A stretch of DNA of 50,958 nucleotides from an uncultured Acidimicrobiales bacterium (lineage in GTDB: Bacteria; Actinomycetota; Acidimicrobiia; Acidimicrobiales; Poriferisodalaceae), in the NCBI GenBank assembly GCA_905477545.1, contig CAJQGN010000005.1:1-50958 (forward strand), in the 5' to 3' direction. Shown here in pieces: positions 40,968 to 50,525 of the stretch. Position numbers and translations under genes: made by a program. How positions within the stretch are numbered: the first letter of the stretch is position 1; each line of letters starts with the position of its first letter. The notes under the pieces are model-generated. The model made no database searches. It saw only the letters and a list, made by a program, of their open reading frames with translations, and was not told where the DNA came from.

Positions 40968-41353
40968 GGTTTAGGGGCACCTCTGGGGCACCACGGAACG
41001 ACTCCAGTGCAAAAAGAGACCTGTAATAATGTTGCGATGCGTCGCAAGAAACCCAATTCGGCGAAGAATTTCCACCGGTTTGTAAAGATATTTAGGGACC
41101 ATTTCGAACAAGGAACCATTAGGTGAATTATTCGCAAAGCCCTTGTATTCAAGGCTCCGTCTATGCATGAAAAGCGGATAACTGCTGACCAAGGGGTACC
41201 GCTGCGGCAAAGGTTTGTTCATGGCTCGCTTTTCATACAGAAACAACCTTTTAGAAGAGCAGGCGTACTCACTAGCCCCAGAAACACTAATGTAAAGTCC
41301 TTGGGTTCGGTGTGCTGGTCTAAGATTTGGTTAACCGATTAGTGAGGTTTGAG

Positions 41354-41791
41354 ATGAAAGCTTTGAAAAGTTATTTGGAGTCTTGGCGACGGTACCGAGA
41401 TTTTCAGGGTCGTTCGTCGCGCTCTGCTTATTGGTGGGCGGCGTTGATCCATCCAATCGTCTTCGTTGTTCTTGGCGGAATTTTTGCAACAATTTTAGAT
41501 CTGGATACTGATCAGATCGGCCCGGAAATTATTTATTTCGTTGCGTATATTTGGGTGTCTATTGCGTTGTCTGTGCGTCGTCTCCATGATGTGGGGCGAA
41601 GTGGGAAGTGGTTATTAATCGGACTGATTCCGCTGGGAGGATTGGTGCTTTTGTACTGGTTTATCCAACCGAGTTCCGCAGAGGCAAATGACTGGGGCGA
41701 TTCAGGCGCACAAGGTCATCCTTCAGCAGCCAGCAGCGCCACCGAACCTGAACCGCCACAACAAACAGTTGTTAATGACATCATTCGCTAA
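41354..41791 (+). CDS. DUF805 membrane protein
   Basis: YLESWRRYRDFQGRSSRSAYWWAALIH...SIALSVRRLHDVGRSGKWLLIGLIPLGGLVLLYWFIQPS. Confidence 0.93.
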   Translation: MKALKSYLESWRRYRDFQGRSSRSAYWWAALIHPIVFVVLGGIFATILDLDTDQIGPEIIYFVAYIWVSIALSVRRLHDVGRSGKWLLIGLIPLGGLVLLYWFIQPSSAEANDWGDSGAQGHPSAASSATEPEPPQQTVVNDIIR

Positions 41792-41900
41792 CTTAAGCCT
41801 CAGACATAAACGGCCTAGATATAGAGCTAACGTCAGAAGACAAACTAAATAGCTAATTTAGAGGTCATAAGGAGCTAGGTGTCTCAGAATCAGTTCCCGC

Positions 41901-44900
41901 ATGTTTTTTGATAAGAGACTTTGGGCCTTCACGAAAGGAACACGTGTCGCTATCGCCCAAGCGGTGGTGATCGGTGTCTTAGCTTCAATTAGCGGTATTG
42001 CGCGCCTGGGTTTGTTGGGCTGGCTCTTAGCGAAAGTCTTTCGAGGAGAAGTGCTGAGCGAACTTGCAATCCCAGCCTTTCTAGTCGCGATAGTAATGGT
42101 GGTGAGGGGACTTTTAGAACACTGGCGCAAAATGCTTGCCCATCACACCGCAGCAAAGGTGCAGCTAAAACTTCGTGCTCAACTGCACGAGCACGTTCTT
42201 CAGTTGGGACCAGCACATTTCGGAGATGTACGAACTGGCGAAGTCTTATTGTCGCTAGTTGAAGGGGTGGAGCAACTAGAAGTGTGGTTCGGTGAATACT
42301 TGCCGCAACTCATTGTTGCAGCCGTTATGCCTTTGGTGATTTTTGGAATTTTGGCGCCTCTGGACCTTCCTGTTGCTGGAGTACTCGCTGGATTTGCGCT
42401 CGTTACCCTTATGGCCCCAGCGATTTTCCACCAATGGGACGCGGCCCGAAGTCTGAAACGCCAAGAGGCCTACAGTCGCTTTGCAGCAGATTTCTTAGAT
42501 TCCCTTCAAGGTCTTGGAACACTGAAGGCATTTGGTCAAAGCGAAGCCCGGGGGAAGACACTTGGGCAACGAGCACATGAAGTGTTTAAAAGCACAATGT
42601 GGGTGTTGGCAACCAATTCTCTGACCCGGGGGATCACTGATACCGGTCTGGCTCTTGGAGCGGCAATGGCGCTGACATTGGGTGCCTACCGGGTCCAGGC
42701 TGGTGATATGGAAATGACAACGCTGTTGATCATTTTGATGGCAGGAATCGAAGTGTTCCGTCCTCAGCGTGATCTTCGGGCGTTACTTCACAACGGCATG
42801 ATGGGATTATCCGCAGCACAGGGCATATTTAAGGTTTTTGACACTGAGCCACGTGTTAAGGAGCCAGTTAATCCAGTAGTTCTCGACGAACAGCTCGAAC
42901 CGCGAATCTCATTTGAAGACGTAACTTTTCGTTATCCATCCGGGGCAGCAGCAACACTTAACGGACTCAACATCACTGTCAACCCAGGCGAGAGAGTTGG
43001 CGTGGTTGGGTCAAGTGGAGCTGGGAAAAGTACCGTTGCCAAACTTCTATTGCGTTTTTATGATCCAAGTAACGGTTGTGTATCGCTGGGCGGATATGAC
43101 CTACAAAATCTCTCGGCGGAAGATCGCTATGGCGCAATTGCTGTTGTCTCACAAGATACTTTTCTTTTTCATGGCACGGTTCTAGACAATATTTGTTTCG
43201 GTGATCCCGAATCTGACATGAAGGCCGTCCAACAGGCTGCGGTAGACGCCAATGCGCATTCGTTCATTATGAATTTGCCCAATGGCTATCAAACGGTGAT
43301 TGGCGAACGAGGCATTCGTTTGTCGGGAGGTCAACGCCAGCGCATAGCGATAGCACGAGCCCTTTTGAAAGACTCCCCGATTCTAGTGCTCGATGAAGCG
43401 CTGTCATCAGTAGATGCCGAAACTGAAGCCCTGATCCAAGAAGCCTTAGATCGACTGATGGCTGGTCGTACAACGCTGATATTCGCTCACCGGCTCTCTA
43501 GTGTTATTGGGGCTGACCGCATCTTGGTTCTTGAAGCAGGTGATGTTGCGGAGTCAGGCACTCACTCTGAATTGATGGAACGAGGTGATCGATACTACGA
43601 GCTGATGGTGGGGCAGCTGTCTGGGGGAAGCGTCACTCGAGCCACTCCAAAAAACTCGAGTGCTGTCGACGACAAACGCAGCCTCGATCAAGCAATTATG
43701 GAACCCCCTGACAACGAGATTGTGGCTGCCAGTGGGCTGGGCTGGGCCGGTGCCGTGAGGTGGCTTTTCTCTGAGGTGCGGCCATGGCGAGCGAAGTTAA
43801 TTGCAACTTTCGTATTTGGAGTAACACGAGTGGCTGCGCTGATAGGCGTTGGGGTTCTTAGTGCTCTAATCGTGGCCGCAGTAAAACGCGGAGAACCATT
43901 CGGCAGTCTTGTTACTGCACTGGTAATTACTGCTCCCCTTGCAGGCATTCTGCACTGGTTGGAGTCGTGGGTTGCTCATGACATGGCTTTTCGAATGCTG
44001 GCCGAAATGAGAGTCGCGCTCTATTCCAAATTCGATCAACTCGCCCCCGCCTATCTAGTGCGTCGACGCACTGGTGACATGGTTGCCATGGCAACTCATG
44101 ACGTTGAAATGGTGGAGTATTTCTTTGCTCACACGGTTGCACCAGCGTTCGTAGCGTTATTGGTTCCATCTACGGTTCTAGCTACTTTGATCGTGTTGGG
44201 ATGGCAAATGGCCCTAGCACTGGTTCCATTTTTAGCCATTGTTGTTATAAGCCCGTTCTTATTAAGAAAACGCCTCGACACTCTTGGGTCAGAAGACAGA
44301 GAAGCTTTGGGTGATCTAAACGCATTTGTCGTAGACACGGTGCAAGGTCTCGGTGAAGTCCTGGCGTTTCAGCAAGGAGGCAGGAGATCAGAATCTTTCC
44401 TACGACGGGTGCAACGTCATATTGATGCCCGTTTGCCTTTTTACAGTGATCTATCTCGCCAGACAGCGCTGTTAGAAATAGCTACTGGATTAGGAGGCCT
44501 CGCAGTAGTTGTCACGGGGGCAGGCCTCGTGTCCAGAGGCAATCTAACTCCAACCACGCTCCCTCTCCTCACGCTTCTCGCGCTCGCTTGTTTCTTACCC
44601 GTCTCAGAAATCGCCCACGTAGGGCGACAACTGGCAGATACCCTCGGCGCCTCACGCAGATTGCACCAGGTTCACAAGGAGCCAGTGACGGTTAAATCTG
44701 CTCCTTCCCCAACTCGGATCGATTGGGCTACCGCCGAGAATGCCGTTACCTTTAACAATGTTGGGTTTAGCTATCCAGGTACGGACACGCTGGCTCTAGC
44801 GGGAGTCTCAGTTGAAATCAAAACTGGAAGCACAGTCGCAATAGTTGGACCTTCGGGAGCAGGAAAAACAACTGCTGCACAACTTATTTTGCGGTTTTGG

Positions 44901-45482
44901 GATGTCGACGAAGGAACCATTTCATTATTTGGAGAGCCCCTTCGCAACCTTGATTTAGACGATCTCCGATCCCACGTAGCAATGGTGAGCCAAGAGACCT
45001 ATCTGTTCAACGACACCTTGGCTCAGAACATTCTCATGGCGCGCCCCGATGCGACAGATGCTGAAGTCCGAACTGCTATAGAACAAGCATCCCTCACCGA
45101 CTTCGTCACGAACTTACCCGACGGGCTACAAACCACAGTAGGCGAACGCGGAGTGCGACTATCCGGAGGTCAACGGCAGCGTGTCGCAATCGCTCGAGCA
45201 TTTCTAAAAGATGCTCCAGTATTAGTCCTCGACGAAGCTACGTCACACCTAGACGCAGTAAATGAAGCATTTGTGCACAATGCTTTGCAACAACTAATGC
45301 TCGGTCGGACGACACTCATTATTGCCCACCGACTTTCAACAGTTCGTAACGCCTCGCAGATTGTTGTGATGGATGCCGGCGAAGTCGTACAAATAGGAGA
45401 CCATGACACCTTGATCCGACAAGAAGGCCTCTATGCGAGGTTAGTGACACACCAACTTTCAGCTACCGTCACTAAGCAGTAG
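41901..45482 (+). CDS. Fused two-module ABC exporter (TMD-NBD-TMD-NBD, 1193 aa; CydDC-like arrangement)
   Basis: Two complete NBDs: GSSGAGKST/LSGGQRQR/ILVLDEALSSVD/AHRLSS and GPSGAGKTT/LSGGQRQR/VLVLDEATSHLD/AHRLST, each after a six-TM-like domain. Confidence 0.93.
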   Translation: MFFDKRLWAFTKGTRVAIAQAVVIGVLASISGIARLGLLGWLLAKVFRGEVLSELAIPAFLVAIVMVVRGLLEHWRKMLAHHTAAKVQLKLRAQLHEHVLQLGPAHFGDVRTGEVLLSLVEGVEQLEVWFGEYLPQLIVAAVMPLVIFGILAPLDLPVAGVLAGFALVTLMAPAIFHQWDAARSLKRQEAYSRFAADFLDSLQGLGTLKAFGQSEARGKTLGQRAHEVFKSTMWVLATNSLTRGITDTGLALGAAMALTLGAYRVQAGDMEMTTLLIILMAGIEVFRPQRDLRALLHNGMMGLSAAQGIFKVFDTEPRVKEPVNPVVLDEQLEPRISFEDVTFRYPSGAAATLNGLNITVNPGERVGVVGSSGAGKSTVAKLLLRFYDPSNGCVSLGGYDLQNLSAEDRYGAIAVVSQDTFLFHGTVLDNICFGDPESDMKAVQQAAVDANAHSFIMNLPNGYQTVIGERGIRLSGGQRQRIAIARALLKDSPILVLDEALSSVDAETEALIQEALDRLMAGRTTLIFAHRLSSVIGADRILVLEAGDVAESGTHSELMERGDRYYELMVGQLSGGSVTRATPKNSSAVDDKRSLDQAIMEPPDNEIVAASGLGWAGAVRWLFSEVRPWRAKLIATFVFGVTRVAALIGVGVLSALIVAAVKRGEPFGSLVTALVITAPLAGILHWLESWVAHDMAFRMLAEMRVALYSKFDQLAPAYLVRRRTGDMVAMATHDVEMVEYFFAHTVAPAFVALLVPSTVLATLIVLGWQMALALVPFLAIVVISPFLLRKRLDTLGSEDREALGDLNAFVVDTVQGLGEVLAFQQGGRRSESFLRRVQRHIDARLPFYSDLSRQTALLEIATGLGGLAVVVTGAGLVSRGNLTPTTLPLLTLLALACFLPVSEIAHVGRQLADTLGASRRLHQVHKEPVTVKSAPSPTRIDWATAENAVTFNNVGFSYPGTDTLALAGVSVEIKTGSTVAIVGPSGAGKTTAAQLILRFWDVDEGTISLFGEPLRNLDLDDLRSHVAMVSQETYLFNDTLAQNILMARPDATDAEVRTAIEQASLTDFVTNLPDGLQTTVGERGVRLSGGQRQRVAIARAFLKDAPVLVLDEATSHLDAVNEAFVHNALQQLMLGRTTLIIAHRLSTVRNASQIVVMDAGEVVQIGDHDTLIRQEGLYARLVTHQLSATVTKQ

Positions 45483-45560
45483 TTATCTCATGTCAGCGGT
45501 AGTTATTTAACTCATCTGAGTTGAAAGGTGTTCATAAGCAAAAACTTTTTAACTTAATCA

Positions 45561-46713
45561 TTAGCGACTGCGATCTAAAGCGGCTCGTAACGCATCGGCA
45601 GTTACCCCAAGTGAAGAAGCTGCAGCTTCGATATCTGGGGGAGGAGGCCCCAGCGCGCCGCGAAGCTGCGTCTCGGTAACACCGAGTTGCGCCGAAGCTA
45701 CAGCCAGATTTGGGCCGCTTAATGTTGACCCTGTTTGGTCTCTTGGTACCTGCTCGGAATTAGGGCCTGAGGGCCGCGATTCATTAAATTCGCCTTTCAA
45801 ACAGCGGCTGATGTAAGGAAACTCATTAGTAATCAAATACAAGTAATGATCTTCGATGAATGTTCCATTGCATTCGTCTAGATCTCCAGATCCGGCGAGG
45901 TATTCCCAGTCAGAGGTATAGGTACCATTAGGGACTGTGCCTCTGACGACCGTATTTGGGCCCTGTCGGCCGCCCAGGCTTACATTGCAATTGTTGCCAG
46001 TTCTTAACGAGGCTAAAAGCTGGTAGCTGGACGCGTATGTATTAGTAATCGATATGTAGATTAAGTGGCCGTCTGCTGCGAAGCCGACATGAACTAGGTC
46101 ACCTCCTGAGTAGGCGTGTACCTCAGCCAACAAGTCAGATAACCCGTGATAGTGGTAAGCACCAGTTGGCTGCACATGTGCGTTATTCAAGTCCATACCA
46201 AGATTGAAGGTGTCTTGTAACCCTTCAACCCTGTAGGTCTCACCGGTCGCGCAAGTCACAGTTTCAGCGGTACCAGGCTCAAATTTTACGCCGTTTACTG
46301 CCACACCTGGCACACGTACCTCAGTCGCTGCACCGGTATGAGTAGGGTTCGCTGGGTATTCATACCTGTCCGATTGAGCAGAGATGCTATTTGGGTTCCC
46401 TGAGTTTGGGAACAACCCAGTTTCATGATTTGGTAATGCGTTCGTGATTATTATTCTCGTGTCTCCGGACACTGTCACTGCTGTCTGAGTGCCAAACACT
46501 GCGTCCGAAATTGAATAATTTCCTAGATAAGACCCCGCCTGAAGATTTGTTTGGGCGGTGTTGGTGGTAGGAGTTTGAGCTGCGTTGGGTGATGTGGTTG
46601 CGGCGGTGTTGGTGGTAGGAGTTTGAGCTGCGTTGGGTGATGTGGTTGCGGCGGTGCATGCAGCAACCACTAAGAAAGCCAGCGAAAACGTGAATTTTTT
46701 CAACTTGGTGCTC
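45561..46713 (-). CDS. YHYH-domain lipoprotein (ORF track start 46811)
   Basis: MSTKLKKFTFSLAFLVVAACT lipobox; GAYHYHGLSDLL motif; C-terminal Asx/LGVT repeats. Confidence 0.85.
46555..46650 (-). repeat. Two perfect tandem copies of a 48-bp unit plus 6 nt of a third
   Basis: gcggtgttggtggtaggagtttgagctgcgttgggtgatgtggttgcg at 46555-46602 and 46603-46650; encodes (AATTSPNAAQTPTTNT)x2. Confidence 0.97.
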
Positions 46714-46880
46714 ATTTTGTTCGACGAGATTAGTTTTCGGTGAACGCTAGAGGGCCTTTGTAAGGAAAAACTAAGACTTTGAAGTTTAAGAAGGATTTCG
46801 GTCTGCGACAACCACTAATTTTCTTGAAAAGACGTGGAGTTGTAAACTTCCCTGTCGAAATCAAGTCCCACCCGCTGAAT

Positions 46881-47057
46881 ATGATGTCAAGCATGGCTCT
46901 TTTAAAAAATTCTTATGACATTGAAAACCGCAGGCGTTCAGTAGCAATAAAAGGCACCGGCCAATTAACACACATAGAGTTTTTGTTATCGAAAGAAGAG
47001 GCACTTGTTGTTCTTGCAGTTGCTAAAGAGATCGCAGGACGGCGAGAAGCTGCTTAA
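46881..47057 (+). CDS. Small hypothetical protein (ORF track start 46779)
   Basis: MMSSMALLKNSYDIENRRRSVAIKGTGQLTHIEFLLSKEEALVVLAVAKEIAGRREAA; protein-like amphipathic C-terminus. Confidence 0.35.
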   Translation: MMSSMALLKNSYDIENRRRSVAIKGTGQLTHIEFLLSKEEALVVLAVAKEIAGRREAA

Positions 47058-47316
47058 TTTTTGTTTCTGCAATCAGTCTAAAAATTTCTTAGCTCTTATT
47101 TTTAAGATGTAATTTGTATCCTAAAAACAAATGAGATTCGGTTAGAAATTGCGCTATTTTAAAACCGTGGCGATGCTGGCTCTAGCGTAGATAAGGCTTC
47201 TTAAGTGCTGAGAAATAGATGTTTTTGAAAAGCTAATGATTTATTTATGTCTTAATTGCACTCGACGTTGCAACGTTTTTAGAGCAAGGAATTAATTTTT
47301 ATAAACATAAACCTGG

Positions 47317-47348
47317 ACATTTAACTTAACGTTCGTTAAGTTAAATGT
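47317..47348. promoter_or_regulatory. Perfect 32-bp palindrome (15-bp arms, 2-nt centre) abutting an ATG
   Basis: ACATTTAACTTAACG-tt-CGTTAAGTTAAATGT. Confidence 0.85.
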
Positions 47349-47576
47349 ATGGCACTTGAACTAAGGTCTGCGGGAGCACTCAAAAGCACGGACGGAGTTG
47401 CACCGCCGGTCAGTCGCGCTCCCAGGATAAATTCTTGGTTGAGCCGACTGGCCAACATTTTTGTGGTCAGGATCAGGACCACCCGTAATGATCGTGCTGC
47501 ATCTGTGTTTGTGATGGCTGTCGATCCATTTGGAATGTCGTATGTCAGTTCTGAATATTATGAAGTTGAGAGCTAG
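47349..47576 (+). CDS. Hypothetical protein (75 aa), possibly leaderless
   Basis: ATG immediately after the palindrome; MALELRSAGALKSTDGVAPPVSRAPRINSWLSRLANIFVVRIRTTRNDRAASVFVMAVDPFGMSYVSSEYYEVES. Confidence 0.45.
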   Translation: MALELRSAGALKSTDGVAPPVSRAPRINSWLSRLANIFVVRIRTTRNDRAASVFVMAVDPFGMSYVSSEYYEVES

Positions 47577-47693
47577 TTTCTAGTAATTAATAGTCGTAGT
47601 TCTGGCTACTGTTTTAATAGTAATCAACTCTTGTAACCCCAAGAACTAGTGCTCGTTGAGTTTGGAGAATTCTATATCCTCGTGATGAAAAAG

Positions 47694-48590
47694 CTATTTT
47701 GTCAGTGCAAGTTCGCTTTGCGGACTGCCAGCGATTCTGCTGTGCCACATGACTCGCCGCTCATTCATCGGCCATGGAGTTGCTTGATGCATTAAACGGC
47801 GATTATCCCAAACAACTGTTTCGCCTGGTTTCCACTCGTGGTGATATATACGAGGGTGTTGACAACTGAAGTCAACTAGCTGCTGGAGTAGCAGTTCTGA
47901 TTCAGCTGAACTCATACCGATCACGTTGTAGGCATGGCGGCCGATCAAAAGATTCTTTTCTCCAGTTTCTGGGTGCGCTTTTACCAGTGGCCGAATTGAA
48001 ACCGGTCCATCGTGAAATCCATAGCCCGCATAAGTATCTTCTTTTTGGGCATCGAAGCCGCCTTGATGGGAACCTCGAGTCCCCTTATGTCCTACCTTTT
48101 GTTGAGAGTGATAGAGAGAGTGATGCGCGCGAAGATTCTCAATTTTTTGTCGAAGCTGATCATCGAGCGCATTATAAGCCGCTCTCATGTCAGCAAAGCC
48201 AGTGGCTCCGCCGGAACTGGGAACTTCCTCCGCACTAAAAACAGCACCCTTTGCTTGTACTGGCATGTAGGTACTGTCATGGTGCCAACCCATATTTCCC
48301 TTTAGAACTTGGATTACTTCGTCGGTATCGTTATCAGGCCTGAGAGTTCCATCTTCTAAAACATTACTTAGAGCTGCTATCTCAAATTCCAGAGCTCCAA
48401 AACGCTTAGCAAATTTTATTTGTTCGGTTCGGGTAAGCCATTGGTCGGTAAAAATTAATAGACCGTACTGCAGCCATATTTGGTAGAGATCACTAAAATC
48501 GGTGTCACTTATTTCTGCCAGTTTGATGCCGTGTACATGAGCACCGAAGCTTAAGTCGAGCGGTTTAACAACCAAATCAGATTTTTTCAT
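47694..48590 (-). CDS. TauD/TfdA family alpha-ketoglutarate-dependent dioxygenase
   Basis: NMGWHHDSTYMPVQAKGAVFSAEEVPSSGGATGFADMRAAYNAL...WDNRRLMHQATPW. Confidence 0.94.
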   Translation of the reverse strand: MKKSDLVVKPLDLSFGAHVHGIKLAEISDTDFSDLYQIWLQYGLLIFTDQWLTRTEQIKFAKRFGALEFEIAALSNVLEDGTLRPDNDTDEVIQVLKGNMGWHHDSTYMPVQAKGAVFSAEEVPSSGGATGFADMRAAYNALDDQLRQKIENLRAHHSLYHSQQKVGHKGTRGSHQGGFDAQKEDTYAGYGFHDGPVSIRPLVKAHPETGEKNLLIGRHAYNVIGMSSAESELLLQQLVDFSCQHPRIYHHEWKPGETVVWDNRRLMHQATPWPMNERRVMWHSRIAGSPQSELALTK

Positions 48591-48756
48591 CAGTGCCCCT
48601 AATTAGCTAGCTGAGTCCAGGATACTAATAATTTTGAGCTGTTGGATCGCTTGTTCTGTGGGTGAATGTCGAGTGGAATCTCATAGTAGCTAAATAAGAG
48701 CAATTTATTTACGGCGAATAAATGACAGATCTTAAAAAAAGAGTCATGTTGTAAAC

Positions 48757-49962
48757 ATGAATGACACTCAAAAAGAACAGCCGCCTCTAAAGGGCATTAA
48801 AGTTGTTGAGCTCTCCATGTATGTTCAAGGGCCGGTTGCAGGCCTAGCGCTGGCAAGCCTCGGAGCCAATGTGATTAAAATTGAACAAGTTGGTCAAGCG
48901 GACTACATGAGAACTTTCCATAGTGCGTTTGGGGTCACTTTCGACGAGAGGGGAAAGGAATGGGTCTACTCCTCCTTGAATCGAAATAAACGTTCTCTGG
49001 TCCTAGACATAGGAACCGAGGAAGGGAAACCTGTATTTGAAAAGTTGATTCAAGAAGCAGACGTCTTTGTTACAAACCTGCGTGAGGAAGGTTTGATTAG
49101 GCATGGGGCTGATTCAAAAACACTTCTAACAATTAACCCCCGGCTTGTCTACTGCAGAGGCGGTGGCTTTGCTCTAAAGGGAGAGTTGGCAAATGACCCG
49201 TGCCAGGACACTGTTGGGATGGCATTTGCTGGATTTATGGACACTGCTTCACCAACTGAAACCCCTAATTATCCTCCTGGTTCAATGAGCGATATATTGA
49301 CTGGGACTAATATGGCTTCTGCAATATTGGCGGGGTTAGTGAAACGTTCGCTTACGGGCGCTGGATGTGTCGTTGGCACTTCGCAAACACAGTCGCTGCT
49401 GTGGATGCAGCTACAGGCTGTTGGTGTAGCAGCAAACTTAGATCAAAAACTTGAACGCTTTGATGCCGATAGTGGTAGCAACCCGCTTTTTGGCGTTTAT
49501 AAGACTTCCGACGGGTGGATAGCGATAGCAGCGCTCCAAGCCCACCAATGGCCGTTGATAGCAGAAGCAGTTGGGTTAATTAAACTTTTGAAAGATGACA
49601 GGTTCCAAACCTTTACTGACGTCTTACATAATCGAGATAGTTTTAGACAAATTTTTACACCGCATATGCAAACAAACACAACTCAAAACTGGTGGCATTT
49701 GATGAGAGAAGCAGGAATTTGGGTATCGCCAGTCAATCAGTTAGAAGATTTAGCTATGAACCAAAGCATTTTAGAGAACGAATACTTAGTTACGTTTGAT
49801 GATGGATTTATGGGCCCTCCGACTCCGTTCGATGTTGATGGTTATGAAGGATCAAGAGGTTCTGCTGCTAATTATGGAGAACATACCGATGAGATCTTAG
49901 AGGAGCTTGGCTTGACAGAAGACGAGCTTCTAGATCTTAGAATTTCTGGCGCTATCTGGTAG
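48757..49962 (+). CDS. CaiB/BaiF family (class III) CoA-transferase
   Basis: LKGIKVVELSMYVQGPVAGLALASLGANVIKIEQVGQADYMR...NRNKRSLVLDIGTEEGKPVFEKL. Confidence 0.93.
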   Translation: MNDTQKEQPPLKGIKVVELSMYVQGPVAGLALASLGANVIKIEQVGQADYMRTFHSAFGVTFDERGKEWVYSSLNRNKRSLVLDIGTEEGKPVFEKLIQEADVFVTNLREEGLIRHGADSKTLLTINPRLVYCRGGGFALKGELANDPCQDTVGMAFAGFMDTASPTETPNYPPGSMSDILTGTNMASAILAGLVKRSLTGAGCVVGTSQTQSLLWMQLQAVGVAANLDQKLERFDADSGSNPLFGVYKTSDGWIAIAALQAHQWPLIAEAVGLIKLLKDDRFQTFTDVLHNRDSFRQIFTPHMQTNTTQNWWHLMREAGIWVSPVNQLEDLAMNQSILENEYLVTFDDGFMGPPTPFDVDGYEGSRGSAANYGEHTDEILEELGLTEDELLDLRISGAIW

Positions 49963-49979
49963 CTCTGCTAACGAATAAT

Positions 49980-50390
49980 TCAACTAGATAACAGGGTTAT
50001 TCCTGCTGCTGTAGGATCAAAATTTGGCGGCCAAGCTGTGTCGTTATTAGCGATAGCGTTAGAAAAATTATTGTTAATGAACACGGCACCTAAAAATAGT
50101 GCGTTACGAAGGTCTGCACCGATAAAACTCGAATTAGAAATTCGTGCCCATCGAAGGTCTGAGTTGTTGAGGTTTGTACCGTTGAAGTTTGAAGAATTAA
50201 GCACTGCGCCCGCCAAGATTGTTGATGAAATATCAGATAATGAAAAATTAGCGCACGTTAAATCAGCTTCGGATAAGTATGAACCCGATAAATCTGCGCG
50301 TACAAAGTCCCAATGTGAAAGGTCTGCGCCCGCAAAATTTCTACCGGCAAAGTTAAATCTAATTTGTTCTGATGAGCTGCTAACTTCCAC
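49980..50390 (-). CDS. Pentapeptide-repeat protein
   Basis: Tandem A(D/N)LXX: RNFAGADLSHWDFVRADLSGSYLSEADLTCANF...NFNGTNLNNSDLRWARISNSSFIGADLRNALF. Confidence 0.92.
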   Translation of the reverse strand: MEVSSSSEQIRFNFAGRNFAGADLSHWDFVRADLSGSYLSEADLTCANFSLSDISSTILAGAVLNSSNFNGTNLNNSDLRWARISNSSFIGADLRNALFLGAVFINNNFSNAIANNDTAWPPNFDPTAAGITLLSS

Positions 50391-50494
50391 AAATCCTAAG
50401 TTACTTATAAGAACCCGTTACTAATAAATCCATTGTTTTTATTTGTTGCTCCTAGTTTCGAGTAACAGACAAGGTAGTGCTTCCCATCCAGAAT

Positions 50495-50525
50495 CTAAAA
50501 AGACAACTGACTTTTAAAGGTCAGT
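50495..50525 (-). terminator. Intrinsic terminator for the MFS gene
   Basis: On the - strand: ACTGACCTTTAAAAGTCAGT-tgtc-TTTTT, overlapping the stop codon. Confidence 0.7.

Noticed and set aside
40971-41246. 91-aa - strand ORF downstream of tRNA-Ala as a possible integrase remnant
   Set aside because: No recognisable integrase motif; left only as an unexplained gap.
41901-45482. Asymmetric (degenerate) NBD in the fused ABC exporter
   Set aside because: Both NBDs have intact Walker A/B, catalytic Glu, LSGGQ and H-loop His.
46423-46659. 78-aa - strand ORF with HRRNHITQRSSNSYHQ repeats
   Set aside because: Alternative frame of the 48-bp repeat within the lipoprotein gene.
50038-50424. 128-aa + strand ORF with apparent repeats
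   Set aside because: Antisense to the pentapeptide-repeat gene; periodicity is inherited from that repeat.
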